Shown here piece after piece: positions 28,068-37,539 of a DNA stretch of 64,000 bases. Each line of letters begins with the position of its first letter. Positions within the stretch are counted from its first letter, which is position 1. Below the pieces are notes generated by a model. It was not told the origin of the DNA. It did not search any database and saw only the letters and a program-made list of their open reading frames with translations. The translations under genes and the position numbers were made by a program. The DNA comes from Streptomyces sp. 11x1 (GTDB taxonomy: Bacteria > Actinomycetota > Actinomycetes > Streptomycetales > Streptomycetaceae), in the NCBI RefSeq assembly GCF_032598905.1, contig NZ_CP122458.1, positions 8,767,001 to 8,831,000 of the forward strand. The letters run 5' to 3'.

Positions 28068-29603
28068 GTGGATCCTCTCCTGTGCGGGCTCGCCGGCAAT
28101 CCGGCGCTGCCTGTCGCGCTGGTCGACGGGCTGATTGCGCTCGCGGACCCCGACATCGACGACGAACTCGCCCGCCGCGACGACCTGGGCCGGGCCCAGG
28201 CGATCACGCTGGCCGCGCGGGACGAGGCGGGCGGTGTGCTGCTGGCGTACGAGGGCCTGCTGACCGCCGCCGACGCCGACCCCACGGCACAGCCACGCGT
28301 CGCCCTCGCCCTGCTGGACCAACGCGCCGGCGACCCCGCGTGGGCCCGCCTCCTCGCCGCGTCCCCGGTCGTCGCACACCGGGAGCGGCTGGCCGCCTGC
28401 CCGGGACTGCCGCCGGATGTGGTGGAGACCCTCGCCGCGGACCCGGACGTAGGGGTCGTCGTGGAGCTGGCCCTGTGGGGCGAGCCGGACGTGGCCGCGC
28501 GGCTCGCCCGGCATCCGCACGCCGAGGTCCGCCGCGCGGTGGCGGCCAACGAGACGACGCCACCGGAGGTGCTGGCCGCCCTCGTCGGCGGCGAGGCGCT
28601 GCCTCCGGCCCGGCACTGCCTGGTCTGCGACCGGGAGGAGCCGCCGTTCGCACACAGCCCGGACTGCCCGCGGCCCGACTGTGAGCTGCGGCCGGGCGCC
28701 TCCTGCGACGGCTCCCACGAGTCCACCGCCCTCGACATCCTGCGGGCGGCCCTGGAGAACCCGGCCACACCGGCGGAGGCGGCAGCGGGCTTCGCCGACC
28801 ACCCCTCCATGCTGCTGCGCTGGGCGCTCGCGGCCCGCCCCGGCCTGCCTCCGCAGGCGTACGCGCGACTGGCCGTGGACCCCACGCCCGGTGTGCGCGC
28901 CGACCTCGCCTCGAACCCCGCGATCGACGACACCCTGATCCGCGTGCTGGCCGGCGACAGCTCGCCCGACGTGCGGCGCGCGCTCGCGCACAACCCACGC
29001 GTGCCGCTCGACGTCCTCGCGGACCTGACCGCCACCACCCGGATCGGTGCCATGCCACTGCCACGGATCGCCTCCGCCACGGCCGCCGAGGTCGAGGAGC
29101 TGGCCCGGTCGCCGCACGCCGCCGTACGCGCGCTCCTGGCGCGACGGCGTGATCTGCCGGACGGCATTCGTGACGCGCTGGCCGACGATCCCGACGCCAA
29201 GGTGGTCGCGGCCGTCGCCGCGCACCCGGGTCTCACCGAGGCCCGGCTGCACGCCATGGTCGACCGGCACAGCGCCCAGGTCCTCACCGGCACGGCGGCC
29301 AATCCGGACGCCACCCCGGCCGTCCTGGAGCGCGTGGCCCGGCACCGGCCGCCGGTGCGGAAGGCGCTGCGCGAGATCGCCCGGCACCCCCGGGCGACGG
29401 CCCCCGCGCTCCTGCCCTGCCTGGCGGACGCACGCTTCCGGCCCCTCGCCGCCCGCCACCCGGCGCTCCCGCCGGAGATGGTCGTCGAGCTGCTCTCCGA
29501 CCCCGCCGCCCCGGTGGCGGAAGCCGCGGCCGCCAACCCGTCCCTGCCGCTCGCCGTGATGGAGGTACTGACCAGGAGGGCGATCGACGGGCAGGCCTCC
29601 TGA
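28068..29603 (+). CDS. Leucine-rich-repeat-variant (LRV) protein with a cysteine cluster
   Basis: 511 aa from a GTG with AGGA 8 nt upstream; an in-frame ATG at 28059 has a poorer ribosome-binding site. The protein is a run of ~23-26-residue helical repeats of LRV/HEAT type (phrases such as LARHPHAEVRRAVAANETTP and LAVDPTPGVRADLASNPAI). A five-Cys segment interrupts them at residues ~184-213 (CLVC, then C-x4-C-x7-C), a plausible metal or Fe-S site, as in the founding LRV protein of Azotobacter. Probably a protein-binding scaffold; the partner is unknown. Confidence 0.8.
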   Translation: MDPLLCGLAGNPALPVALVDGLIALADPDIDDELARRDDLGRAQAITLAARDEAGGVLLAYEGLLTAADADPTAQPRVALALLDQRAGDPAWARLLAASPVVAHRERLAACPGLPPDVVETLAADPDVGVVVELALWGEPDVAARLARHPHAEVRRAVAANETTPPEVLAALVGGEALPPARHCLVCDREEPPFAHSPDCPRPDCELRPGASCDGSHESTALDILRAALENPATPAEAAAGFADHPSMLLRWALAARPGLPPQAYARLAVDPTPGVRADLASNPAIDDTLIRVLAGDSSPDVRRALAHNPRVPLDVLADLTATTRIGAMPLPRIASATAAEVEELARSPHAAVRALLARRRDLPDGIRDALADDPDAKVVAAVAAHPGLTEARLHAMVDRHSAQVLTGTAANPDATPAVLERVARHRPPVRKALREIARHPRATAPALLPCLADARFRPLAARHPALPPEMVVELLSDPAAPVAEAAAANPSLPLAVMEVLTRRAIDGQAS

Positions 29604-29675
29604 GAGGGAGGGCCGTGCACGAGGTGCCGGGGTGACGGGACCGGGGCGATCGCGGCCCCGCGTCAGGACGGTGCG

Positions 29676-30416
29676 TCAGGACGGCGCGAGGACGCAGAAC
29701 TCGTGGCCCTCCGGGTCGGCCAGGCAGGTCCACGGGACCTCGCCCTGACCGACGTCGAGGTCGGTGGCGCCGAGGGCGCGCAGCCGGGCCACCTCGGCCG
29801 CCTTGTCGTCACCGGGGTACGGCAGCAGATCGAGATGGACACGGTCCGGGACGGGAGCGTTGGCGGGCGTGCGGAGGAACTCCAGGTAGGGGCCGACCCC
29901 TTGCGCGGAGCGCAGCACGGCCTGGTCGTCGGTCACCTCGTGCACGGCCCAGTCCGTCGCCCCGCCCCAGAACCGGGCCATGGCCCGCGGATCCGCGCAG
30001 TCGACGACCATCGCGGCGATCGGGCCGGTGTCCCGGTAGACCTCCCGGGGCTCCAGCACACAGAACTCGTTGCCCTCGGGGTCGGCGAGGACGGTCCACG
30101 GGACGTCGCCCTGGCCCACGTCGACGGGCGTCGCGCCGAGCGCCCGCAGCCGCGCGACCAGCTCCGCCTGGTGCGCCCCGGAAGCGGTGGCGAGATCGAG
30201 ATGCGTACGGTTCTTCGTCGCCGTCTTGCCTTCGGGGACGGGAACGACGTCGATGCCGACCGCGACCGGGTGCGGCCAGACCAGACCGCCGGCGGGCCCG
30301 ACATAGGTGGTCACGCCGGGGCTGTAGGCGGTCCAGTCGAGCGCCTCCGCCCAGAACCGTCCGACCGCCCCGGCGTCGAGAGCCTTGATGTTCACTTGAA
30401 CGGGTCGCAGCGCCAT
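29676..30416 (-). CDS. Tandem VOC (glyoxalase/bleomycin-resistance) domain protein
   Basis: 246 aa composed of two similar ~120-residue VOC domains. Each ends with the same phrase pattern (VDVGQGDVPWTVLADPEGNEFCVL and DLDVGQGEVPWTCLADPEGHEFCVL, each here split across two reading lines). Each also has an HLDL metal-ligand strand. Substrate unknown. It marks the last core gene before the accessory region. Confidence 0.85.
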   Translation of the reverse strand: MALRPVQVNIKALDAGAVGRFWAEALDWTAYSPGVTTYVGPAGGLVWPHPVAVGIDVVPVPEGKTATKNRTHLDLATASGAHQAELVARLRALGATPVDVGQGDVPWTVLADPEGNEFCVLEPREVYRDTGPIAAMVVDCADPRAMARFWGGATDWAVHEVTDDQAVLRSAQGVGPYLEFLRTPANAPVPDRVHLDLLPYPGDDKAAEVARLRALGATDLDVGQGEVPWTCLADPEGHEFCVLAPS

Positions 30417-30810
30417 GCCGGCGATCTTATGCGCCCGCTCCCGCCTGTGACCGAGAACTCTAGTCGGCGAATCATGGTCTGAGACGCGCAGGTCGGGGGT
30501 GAGTGGAGAATCCTTGTTGGCAAATCATGAAGGCACTCGTTAACTCTCTGTCACTGGTGGTCGCTCTACCAGCGACGATGCCGCGAGAGGTTGAGTGCGC
30601 CGCACAAGGCTGGACGCGCCGTTCTCGGCGGTCGCCGAAGCGCTGACCCGGCCAGGAGGAAGCCGGGCCGCCCGCTGACCGATGCCTCGCTGGTCTGGAT
30701 CTCCGCCGATGCCCGCGTGACTCATCCTGGTGCCCGCCCCCACCACCGGCGGCCTGCACCCCGCCCACCCACGACCAGCGCGGCCGAGTGGTGGCCTAGC
30801 TACTCAAATC
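30417..30810. other. Gene-poor junction between core chromosome and accessory region
   Basis: 394 bp with no supportable gene on either strand. Only short frames without family-like sequence are present. It leads directly into the truncated IclR remnant, so it probably contains the breakpoint. Confidence 0.5.
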
Positions 30811-31471
30811 CATCATCTCGCAAGCCGACGGTCCGGCGCATCCTGCTGACCCTGGAGCGGTTGGGCTACGCGCGCGGTGAGGACAACCTCTACGCGCTCA
30901 CTCCCAAGGTGCTCGCCCTCGGGTACGCCTACCTGTCCTCCGTGCGCCTCACCGACGTGGCCCGCCCGATCATGGAGTCCCTCACCGACGACCTGTGCAT
31001 CGGAACCTCCCTCGCCGCCCTCGACGGCGCGGAGATCGTCTACGTCGACCGCGTGCAGCGGCAGCGGGTCACCAGCATCAACCTCGCCGTCGGGACCCGG
31101 CTTCCGGCGCACGCGACCTCCATGGGACATGTCCTGCTGGCCGATCTGACACCGGCCGAGCTGGAGCAGTACCTGGCCGGACGGTCACCGAGGCAGAAAC
31201 CCTGCGTGCCCGACTCGAACTCGTCCGGCAGCGCGGCTGGGACGCCGTCGACCAGGAACTCGAGCTCGGCCGGCGCTCCGCCGCCGCCCCCGTTACCGAC
31301 GGTGACGGCCGGGTCGTAGCCACGCTCGCACTGTCCTGCGGGACCGTCGAGTGCTCGATGGACCGGCTCGTCGACGAGCTGCTGCCGCCCCTGCTGCACG
31401 CCGCCCGGCGGATCAGCGAAGCCATCGGAGGGGGCCGCGCACCCCGCACCGATCCACATCCGCCCGCATGA
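30811..31471 (+). pseudogene. IclR-family (PcaR-like) regulator remnant
   Basis: Begins in the middle of the winged helix (TVRRILLTLERLGYARGEDN, then LTPKVLALGYAYLSS) with the first recognition part missing. The effector domain runs in the same frame to LEQYLAG near 31183, then continues in another frame (TVTEAETLRARLELVRQRG, then VVATLALSCG). So a 5' truncation and an internal frameshift with a small deletion are both visible. PcaR-type IclR proteins regulate beta-ketoadipate genes. Confidence 0.75.
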
Positions 31472-31481
31472 ACCGGAGTTG

Positions 31482-32499
31482 GTGAATGTGACACCCGACC
31501 TGAGCGATCTCCCCACCTACGAGCAACTGCTCGCCCGCACCGACGACCCTCCGGGGGGCCAGCTGGTACCTGTTCGGAAAGGACGACCAACTCCGCACCC
31601 TGAATCTGCTCCGGCTGAACTCGCTGACCGCCGCGGCGGCCGAGGTACGCACCGGCGAGGCGTTCTCCCTGGACCTTCCGTCCACCGCGATCTCCACATC
31701 GCCGGCCCCGACGCGCAGTCCCGCGGAGCATCACATCTTTGAGCGCACCCCCTTCCACCGCGACGAATGGCTGAACCGCTTCTATCCGCAGTACGGCTCC
31801 CAGCTCGACGGCCTGCGCCACATCGCGCATCCGGAACACGGCTTCTACAACGGCGCCGACCCAACGCGCTTCACACCTGGCGACGAACTGCTGAGCATCC
31901 ATCACCTCGCCGCGCTACCGATCGCGGGACGCGCCGTAATGCTCGACGTCGAACGCTTCCTGCGCGAGGCCGGGCGTCCGCTGGACCAGGAGGGCGGTCA
32001 GGCCGTCACCGCCGAGGATCTGGAGAACACGGGGCAGGCACAGGGCACGGCCATCCGCCCCGGCGACATCGTGCTCATCCGGTTCGGCTGGCTGACCTGG
32101 TACCGCGAGTCGGCCACCGAGGAGACCCGCACCCACCTGCAACACACCCTGGTGCACCCCGGCCTCGACCAGTCGCACGACATCCTCGCCTGGCTGTGGG
32201 ACCGCCGTGTCAGCCTCGCCGCAGCGGACAATTTTGCCTTCGAATGCTGGCCCGCCCGGTCCGACAGCCCGTTCTTCACCCGCGCCGAACGCGAGGACGG
32301 CCATCGCGACCCGCACTCCGGCATCATGCACCGGGCCCTGATCGGACTGCTCGGCATGCCGCTCGGCGAACTGTGGGACCTCGACGCGCTGGCTGCGGCC
32401 TGCGCCGCCGACAACCGCTGGTCCTTTCTCCTCACCGCCGCGCCACGGACGATCGTCGGGGAAGTGGGATCACCCGCCAACGCGATCGCACTGCGCTGA
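31482..32499 (+). pseudogene. Cyclase-family (kynurenine-formamidase-like) hydrolase, broken by one extra G
   Basis: A GTG at 31482 opens NVTPDLSDLPTYEQLLAR; after DDPPG the frame is lost. With five instead of six Gs at 31553-31558 the frame continues without interruption (ASWYLFGKDDQLRTLNLL to SPANAIALR at 32499), ~338 aa. Cyclase-family features follow: RHIAHPEHGFYNG, LSIHHLAALPIAGRAVMLDV and FGWLTWYRES. Without correction the longest intact piece starts at 31939. Such metal-dependent hydrolases open amide or lactone rings in aromatic catabolism. A homopolymer error cannot be excluded. Confidence 0.75.
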
Positions 32500-32775
32500 C
32501 GAACCGGGCCCTTGGGCCACACCCGGGGCGTCGGTACCGTGCGGAAGCCGATCAGCGGCGGTCGTCCCTCGCCGACGCCGGTGAGGGTTCGATCATGGAT
32601 ACTCCGTGCTTCACCTTGCGTGAGCTGGAGTAAGTGTCGGTGGGACTCCGCACTGCGTTTCTCGCTCCGAAGGGCCGATCCGGGCATTGACCGGTCGCGG
32701 GTGCTCGGGAACATGCGGAGGCCGCACGGCTGAACGTGCGGCCCCTGGGCGGTGGACTCACCGGAAGGGTGGATC

Positions 32776-33270
32776 TCAGCTTGCCAGTGCGTGGAAGCCG
32801 CGCTGGAAGTAGACGGTCGCGGGTTCCTGGCCGAGTTGGACGTCGTGCACGCGTGCCACGAGGATGGTGTGGTCGCCGGAGACGTGGCGGTCGTAGGCGG
32901 AGACGTCCAGACGCACCGACGCGTCGGGCAGGTATGGCAGGCCCTCGGGGGTGAGGCGGAACTCGTTGCCGGCGAACTTGTCCGCACCTCGTGTGGCGAA
33001 CCGGCGGGCGAGCGCGTGGTGACCGTCGTGGAGGATGTTGATGGCCCACCGTGAGGAGCGCTCGAACACCGGGTGGCACTCGGCTGACCGGGACAGGGAC
33101 ACCTGGACGAGCGGTGGTTCGGCCGAGACCGAGGAGAAGGCGCTCGCGGTGAACCCCCAGGGGCGTCCGTCCTCGTCCACCGTGGTCACGATGGTGACGC
33201 CGCTGGGAAACGAGGCCATGGCCTCCCGGAAGGGTCCGGCGATCTCGATGTCGTTGTGGGGTTCGGTCAC
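32776..33270 (-). CDS. Flavin reductase (FMN reductase component of a two-component monooxygenase)
   Basis: 164 aa from GTG. Flavin_Reduct fold: FREAMASFPSGVTIVTTVDE, GFTASAFSSVSAEPPLVQVS, INILHDGHHALARRFA and GDHTILVARVHDV. Supplies reduced flavin. It lies 52 bp downstream of the acyl-CoA-dehydrogenase-fold oxygenase gene on the same strand, the expected partner. Confidence 0.88.
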   Translation of the reverse strand: MTEPHNDIEIAGPFREAMASFPSGVTIVTTVDEDGRPWGFTASAFSSVSAEPPLVQVSLSRSAECHPVFERSSRWAINILHDGHHALARRFATRGADKFAGNEFRLTPEGLPYLPDASVRLDVSAYDRHVSGDHTILVARVHDVQLGQEPATVYFQRGFHALAS

Positions 33271-33322
33271 GGGGGTTTCCCTTTCTGTGTCGTGTTGGGC
33301 CGGTGGGGAGTGCTGGAGTCGG

Positions 33323-34525
33323 TCAGACACGGACGTAGACCTCCATGCCCGGGACCTCTCCGGCCAGGTGGTAGCCGCCGACGAAGTACTGCGCCGCATC
33401 GACCTTGGGGTCGTGCTGGGAGAAGGTGCGGATGTTGCGCCAGAAGCGGTCGATGTTGTACTTGGCGGCGGCGCTGCGGGTCCCTGTGAGGTCGACGATC
33501 CCGGATGCGACTTCGACGGCGATGCTGGTCGCGGCGGTCTTGGCGGAGAGCGCGTCGATCATGAGCTGGGCCATGTCGGTCGTCTCGTCGGCGTTTTCCA
33601 TGGTGCGGACGAGTTCCATCAGCAGGGCACGGGCCGAGTCCAGCTTGATGCGGAACTCGCCGATGCGTCGCCGGACGAAGGGGTCGACCTGGATGGAGTC
33701 GTAGATCTTCACGGTGGGGGTCGTGGACGCCTTGACGTAGTCGATCGCCGCGTCCAGCGCCCCGTAGGCCGGGCCGAGAACGATCATCGCCTGGCCGGCC
33801 TGGGCCAGCGGGAACAGCAGGGGATCGCGCGCGGCCTGGACGGTGTACCAGCCGTCGGGGACGAAGACGTCGTCGTAGGTGATGCGCTGGCTCTGGGTGC
33901 CGCGCATGCCCATCACGTCCCAGTCGCCGTGCAGGCGCACGGCCGGGTCGTCGAGCGGAATCAGAGAGGTGACCAGGGACGTCGAGCCCTCCAGCTGGGC
34001 TGAGACGCTGGCATAGCTTTCGGCCGCGCTGCCGCTGTTGCTGTTGAAGGACTTGGTGCCGTTGACCATCACCCCGCCGTCGACCTTGCGTGCGGTGGTC
34101 GGGCCGGTGGTGACACCGGTCTCCGAGCCTGACGCGACGAACCGGAACCTTCGGCCGGTGGCGATCTCCTCGGCCACCTGACGCTTGGTCGCCTGGGGAA
34201 AGTCGCTGCTGAAGAACTCGGCCAGGGCGACGGAGCCGACGATGGTGTTGAGCAGGACGGCGGCATCTCCGCGACCGATGGACAGATAGATCTTGTACAG
34301 GGACTCCAGTCCGAACCCGATCCGGCCGTCGCCGAGCCCGCCGTACGCGGCGGGGACCTGCAGGCGCCAGAAGCCGGCGTCGTTGAGCAGTCTCATCGCC
34401 GCCGTCGGGTCCTCGCTCAGCCGGTCCGAGCGGTTGCCGATGTCGGCGAGCTTGGGGATGAGTTCCGTGGCCCTGTCGATCAGCTCCTGGACTTCTCGGT
34501 CCAGAAATGCAGACTTCTCTCCCAT
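33323..34525 (-). CDS. Acyl-CoA-dehydrogenase-fold flavin-dependent monooxygenase
   Basis: 400 aa; ATG after ACAGGAGTGGAA. Three-part acyl-CoA dehydrogenase fold: helical N-domain (residues ~1-115), beta domain (FVASGSETGVTTGPTTARK, then DWDVMGMRGTQSQRITYDDV) and C-terminal four-helix domain. No base glutamate typical of true dehydrogenases is evident. With the flavin reductase next door it resembles DszC/HsaA-type FMNH2-dependent monooxygenases. Substrate unknown; neighbours suggest an aromatic or heterocyclic compound. Confidence 0.85.
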   Translation of the reverse strand: MGEKSAFLDREVQELIDRATELIPKLADIGNRSDRLSEDPTAAMRLLNDAGFWRLQVPAAYGGLGDGRIGFGLESLYKIYLSIGRGDAAVLLNTIVGSVALAEFFSSDFPQATKRQVAEEIATGRRFRFVASGSETGVTTGPTTARKVDGGVMVNGTKSFNSNSGSAAESYASVSAQLEGSTSLVTSLIPLDDPAVRLHGDWDVMGMRGTQSQRITYDDVFVPDGWYTVQAARDPLLFPLAQAGQAMIVLGPAYGALDAAIDYVKASTTPTVKIYDSIQVDPFVRRRIGEFRIKLDSARALLMELVRTMENADETTDMAQLMIDALSAKTAATSIAVEVASGIVDLTGTRSAAAKYNIDRFWRNIRTFSQHDPKVDAAQYFVGGYHLAGEVPGMEVYVRV

Positions 34526-34681
34526 TTCCACTCCTGTGTCAGTGACGGAACGCATTCGCCGTCTTCAGGGAAGGCGCGCGGCAACGGTGCTCCGCAGGAA
34601 CTTCTCGCGTTGACCGCGTCGTGGGCATCACGGTAGGAAGAGACGAAGCATAGAAGCAAATAGTCCATTTACATGGCTGGT

Positions 34682-34696
34682 ATAGAGTTCCTCTAT
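34682..34696. promoter_or_regulatory. Candidate LysR operator between the monooxygenase and the LysR gene
   Basis: ATAGAG-TTC-CTCTAT, a perfect inverted repeat with the size and form of a LysR box, in an AT-rich 195-bp divergent intergenic region. 25 bp upstream of the LysR start. Confidence 0.5.
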
Positions 34697-34720
34697 GGAT
34701 CGATCTGGGGGAGAAACCCG

Positions 34721-35641
34721 ATGAACCTGCGCCAGTACGAATACGCTCTGGTCGTGGCCGAGGAAGGCTCAGTCACCGCAGCCGCCGCCCGGCTCGGCGT
34801 CGCCCAGCCCACGGTCTCCCAACAGCTCGCGACGCTGGAAAAGGATCTCGGCGTCCGTATCTTCACCCGGATCCCGCGCGGAGTCGCCGCGACCGTCGCC
34901 GGGCGGGCCTTCCTCAAAGAGGCTGAGATCGCCGTGAACGCCGCTCGCAGAGCCCGCGTCGTGGCACGTGCCAGCGGAGGCGATCTGACGGGCGAACTCG
35001 TCGTGGTCGCCTCGACCGGCCTGGCGACCAACCAGCTTGCCGCTGCCCTGGGCGAACTGCGCCGCATCCATCCGCGCCTGCAGGTGACCCTCGTCGAAGA
35101 ACCCACGCCGGTGGAGATGGAACACCTCGACCACCTCGGCACGGTCGACCTGGTGCTGTACCACCGCCTCACCCCCGAGTGCGGCTACGACCCCTACGAA
35201 CTGGGCGAGGAACCCTATGCCGCAGTCCTGCCCGCCCACCACCCCTTGCACCAGGCCGACTCCGTACGGCTGGAGGACCTGGCCGGCGAAGCCTGGGTGC
35301 GGTTCACCCGCGGCAGCCTTCTGGACGGACAACTCGGCCAGGTCCTCAAGGACGCCGGACTCACTCCCGCGACCGTGGCCCGCGCATCCCAGATCTCCAC
35401 AGCGGTACGGCTGGTCGCCCACGGCCTGGGCGTGACCATGATCCCCGCCTCCGCCGTCCCCACCCCCTACACCCACTTGGCCAAGCCACTGACCCCCGCC
35501 CTCTCCGAACGGGTCCTGGCCGGCCTGCGCCGCGACCCGGGACCGGCCGAAACCGCCCTGCTGGACCTGCTCCGACAACAGGACTGGTCAACTCCGGCCA
35601 CCTTCAGCACCGCAACGCCCCACTTGGCCGCCTCCGGGTGA
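34721..35641 (+). CDS. LysR-family transcriptional regulator
   Basis: 306 aa; ATG after GGGGGAGA. Winged helix at residues 1-60 (YALVVAEEGSVTAAAARLGV, then QPTVSQQLATLEKDLG) and effector domain (GELVVVASTGLATNQLAA, then GLGVTMIPASAVPTPY). Divergent from the two-component monooxygenase genes, which it probably controls through the palindrome at 34682. Confidence 0.92.
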   Translation: MNLRQYEYALVVAEEGSVTAAAARLGVAQPTVSQQLATLEKDLGVRIFTRIPRGVAATVAGRAFLKEAEIAVNAARRARVVARASGGDLTGELVVVASTGLATNQLAAALGELRRIHPRLQVTLVEEPTPVEMEHLDHLGTVDLVLYHRLTPECGYDPYELGEEPYAAVLPAHHPLHQADSVRLEDLAGEAWVRFTRGSLLDGQLGQVLKDAGLTPATVARASQISTAVRLVAHGLGVTMIPASAVPTPYTHLAKPLTPALSERVLAGLRRDPGPAETALLDLLRQQDWSTPATFSTATPHLAASG

Positions 35642-35858
35642 CCAGAATGCCGACCTCCCGCCCGGCCTGCTGGTCGCCACTTGAGACGGGGCGTCATACA
35701 AAGGAATGGGCCATCGCTCGCTCGCGGGTGGGCGAGGTGCTTGCCCCGGCGGACGGTACCGGGCATGGCGGCGACCGGGCCGATCGGCCGGCGCCGGCCG
35801 CCGACGGGCAGGCCCAGGAGGCGTCGCCAACCCCGGAATCGGCGAAGACGAAGTCGCA

Positions 35859-36131
35859 GTGCCGGTGTGGCGTGAAGGGCTTGCGTGGTCGGCGTTGTCG
35901 GTGGACTACCAGCGCATCCTCGCCGCGCTCACGGACCGGGCCCGGCTCGGGCAGGGTCCGCTGACCTGCCAGGAGATGGCCGCCTTGTTCGGCACGGACC
36001 TGGTTCCGGAGCGGGTGGAGGCGTTGAGGTCGAAGGCCAAACGCCTGGTCGCGCGCGGCTGGCTGACCGGGCCGGCGCCGGGCCGCTTCAGGCCTGCCCG
36101 CAGGGTGAGCGGGCCAGGCGGCAGGTCATGA
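35859..36131 (+). CDS. Small helix-turn-helix-like hypothetical protein (possible fragment)
   Basis: 90 aa if the GTG at 35859 is used; the frame is open upstream to 35706 without family-like sequence. The part LSVDYQRILAALTDRARLG and VEALRSKAKRLVARGWL looks like a small winged-helix seen in streptomycete accessory regions. No ribosome-binding site is convincing. May be a remnant of a longer gene. Confidence 0.4.
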   Translation: MPVWREGLAWSALSVDYQRILAALTDRARLGQGPLTCQEMAALFGTDLVPERVEALRSKAKRLVARGWLTGPAPGRFRPARRVSGPGGRS

Positions 36132-36372
36132 GCAGGGTCATCGACCGGTAGATCATCGCCTCGGTGCTGGTGGTGTTTCGGCAAACGCATCCCGCGGAAC
36201 GTCCCGCTGAAGCGGGCTCATGGCTACGACCTTGCCACTGGTCAAGTGCTTCTGTGACGGAGCACAGGATCAGGCGAAGGCCCCTCTCACGTCAGGCACT
36301 CAGCCGAAATCGTCAGCAAGTTCGAGGCCATGTTCGACCGTAGACGGCAAACGTCAAGCTGAGATTCAGCGG

Positions 36373-36756
36373 TTATCGGACGGCAGCCCCGGCGTGAACC
36401 GCCGAGTCATCGAAGTAGAGCGTGTAGATCCTTCGGGTGAACTGCCCGATGACATCGACTGCGGCGACGTGCACCGGATGGGGCTGATAGGCGTCCACCC
36501 CTTCTGTGGAGTCGAACGTGATCGAGATCCCGTAGTCGTAGGTGGCGTCGTACTCGATGGGAAGGGCGCTGACGGCCTGTTCGAAACGCGGGTAGGTCCC
36601 GGCCGGTTTCGGAATTCCGGACAACACAGGTCCGTAGGTCAGATCGCGGACGCCGGGGACGTCCCGCAGCGACTCCAATGCCTTCTGGATCTGGGAGTGA
36701 TGCTCGCTGTTATCGGGTTCCTTCAGCCACCAGAGGCTGATGTGAGTGATGCTCAT
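36373..36756 (-). CDS. Dabb (stress-responsive A/B barrel) domain protein
   Basis: 127 aa, starting MSITHISLWWLKEPDNSEHH, with the ferredoxin-like barrel pattern (LESLRDVPGVRDLTYGP, then YDYGISITFDSTEGVDAYQ, then HPVHVAAVDVIGQF). Such small dimeric barrels act as cyclases, isomerases or binding proteins. Divergent from the HxlR regulator. Confidence 0.85.
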   Translation of the reverse strand: MSITHISLWWLKEPDNSEHHSQIQKALESLRDVPGVRDLTYGPVLSGIPKPAGTYPRFEQAVSALPIEYDATYDYGISITFDSTEGVDAYQPHPVHVAAVDVIGQFTRRIYTLYFDDSAVHAGAAVR

Positions 36757-36786
36757 GATCGAGTGATTCCTGTCCGCTAGAAGGGG

Positions 36787-36801
36787 TCACACAGTTTGTG
36801 A
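36787..36801. promoter_or_regulatory. Candidate HxlR operator
   Basis: TCACA-CAGTT-TGTGA, perfect 5-bp arms with a 5-bp centre, in the divergent Dabb/HxlR intergenic region. Confidence 0.4.
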
Positions 36802-36858
36802 GCTGCACTTTCCCGTGCGACACGATGTCCACCGGCAACACTAAGTTAAGCTGACCAA

Positions 36859-37215
36859 ATGACAAGTACTGACAAAAAAGTAAGGTCGGTGCCAGATGTC
36901 GAGTGCGTGGTCGATCACGCTCAGGCCGGTCTGCGGGTGCTGGAGGGCCGCTGGAAACTGGTGATCGTCTACCACCTGTTCCGGCACCCCGTCCTGCGAT
37001 TCTCTGAACTGGAGAAGCTCATTCCAGGCGTGACGCAGAAAATGCTGATCCAGCAGTTGCGGGCACTGGAAGCCGATGGCGTGGTCGCACGCACCGCCCA
37101 CCCTGTGGTTCCGCCCCGCGTCGAGTACCGGCTCACCGAGGACGGTCTCGGCTTGCGGCGGGCCATCAGCGCGCTCGACCAATGGACGCGATCCCGCAGC
37201 CAGCCCGGCCTTTGA
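36859..37215 (+). CDS. HxlR-family transcriptional regulator
   Basis: 118 aa. HxlR winged helix: LEGRWKLVIVYHLFRHPVLR, FSELEKLIPGVTQKMLIQQL, and the wing VVPPRVEYRLTEDG. The typical N-terminal Cys of HxlR proteins is present (DVECVVDHA). Likely represses the divergent Dabb gene. Confidence 0.92.
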   Translation: MTSTDKKVRSVPDVECVVDHAQAGLRVLEGRWKLVIVYHLFRHPVLRFSELEKLIPGVTQKMLIQQLRALEADGVVARTAHPVVPPRVEYRLTEDGLGLRRAISALDQWTRSRSQPGL

Positions 37216-37539
37216 CGTCGGCCTGGCGCAGACACGGTCCCACGCGGGGAAATCCGCAGGCATCGCCCGCCACGTGATGCCCCCCGTAATGTGGTCCGTC
37301 GTCCTGCAAGAGGGCCGCTGGCCTCCGGGCCCCGCGTGGCTGTTCCCCTGTCGAACTGATGACCTGGAGGGCGCCACCGGACCCGAGAGGCGCCGTTGGA
37401 GACGCTGATACCAGGTCCGGCCACCGTCCGGTCCGGCGCAATGCCGGGCAGTTCGCGGGCGGCAGGTCTGCATAACGCGGATGCGCGCACGACACCAACG
37501 CCCCGGCCAGCACGCACGACATCCGTTCGGGATGACGGC
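37216..37539. other. Non-coding stretch before the IS110 remnant
   Basis: 324 bp with no supportable gene. Its position 5' of the transposase fragment suggests it may include the non-coding left end of that lost IS110 copy. Confidence 0.35.

Noticed and set aside
30540..30768. Small minus-strand genes in the junction region
   Set aside because: Arg/Gly/Ser-rich translations, no ribosome-binding site and no recognisable motif.
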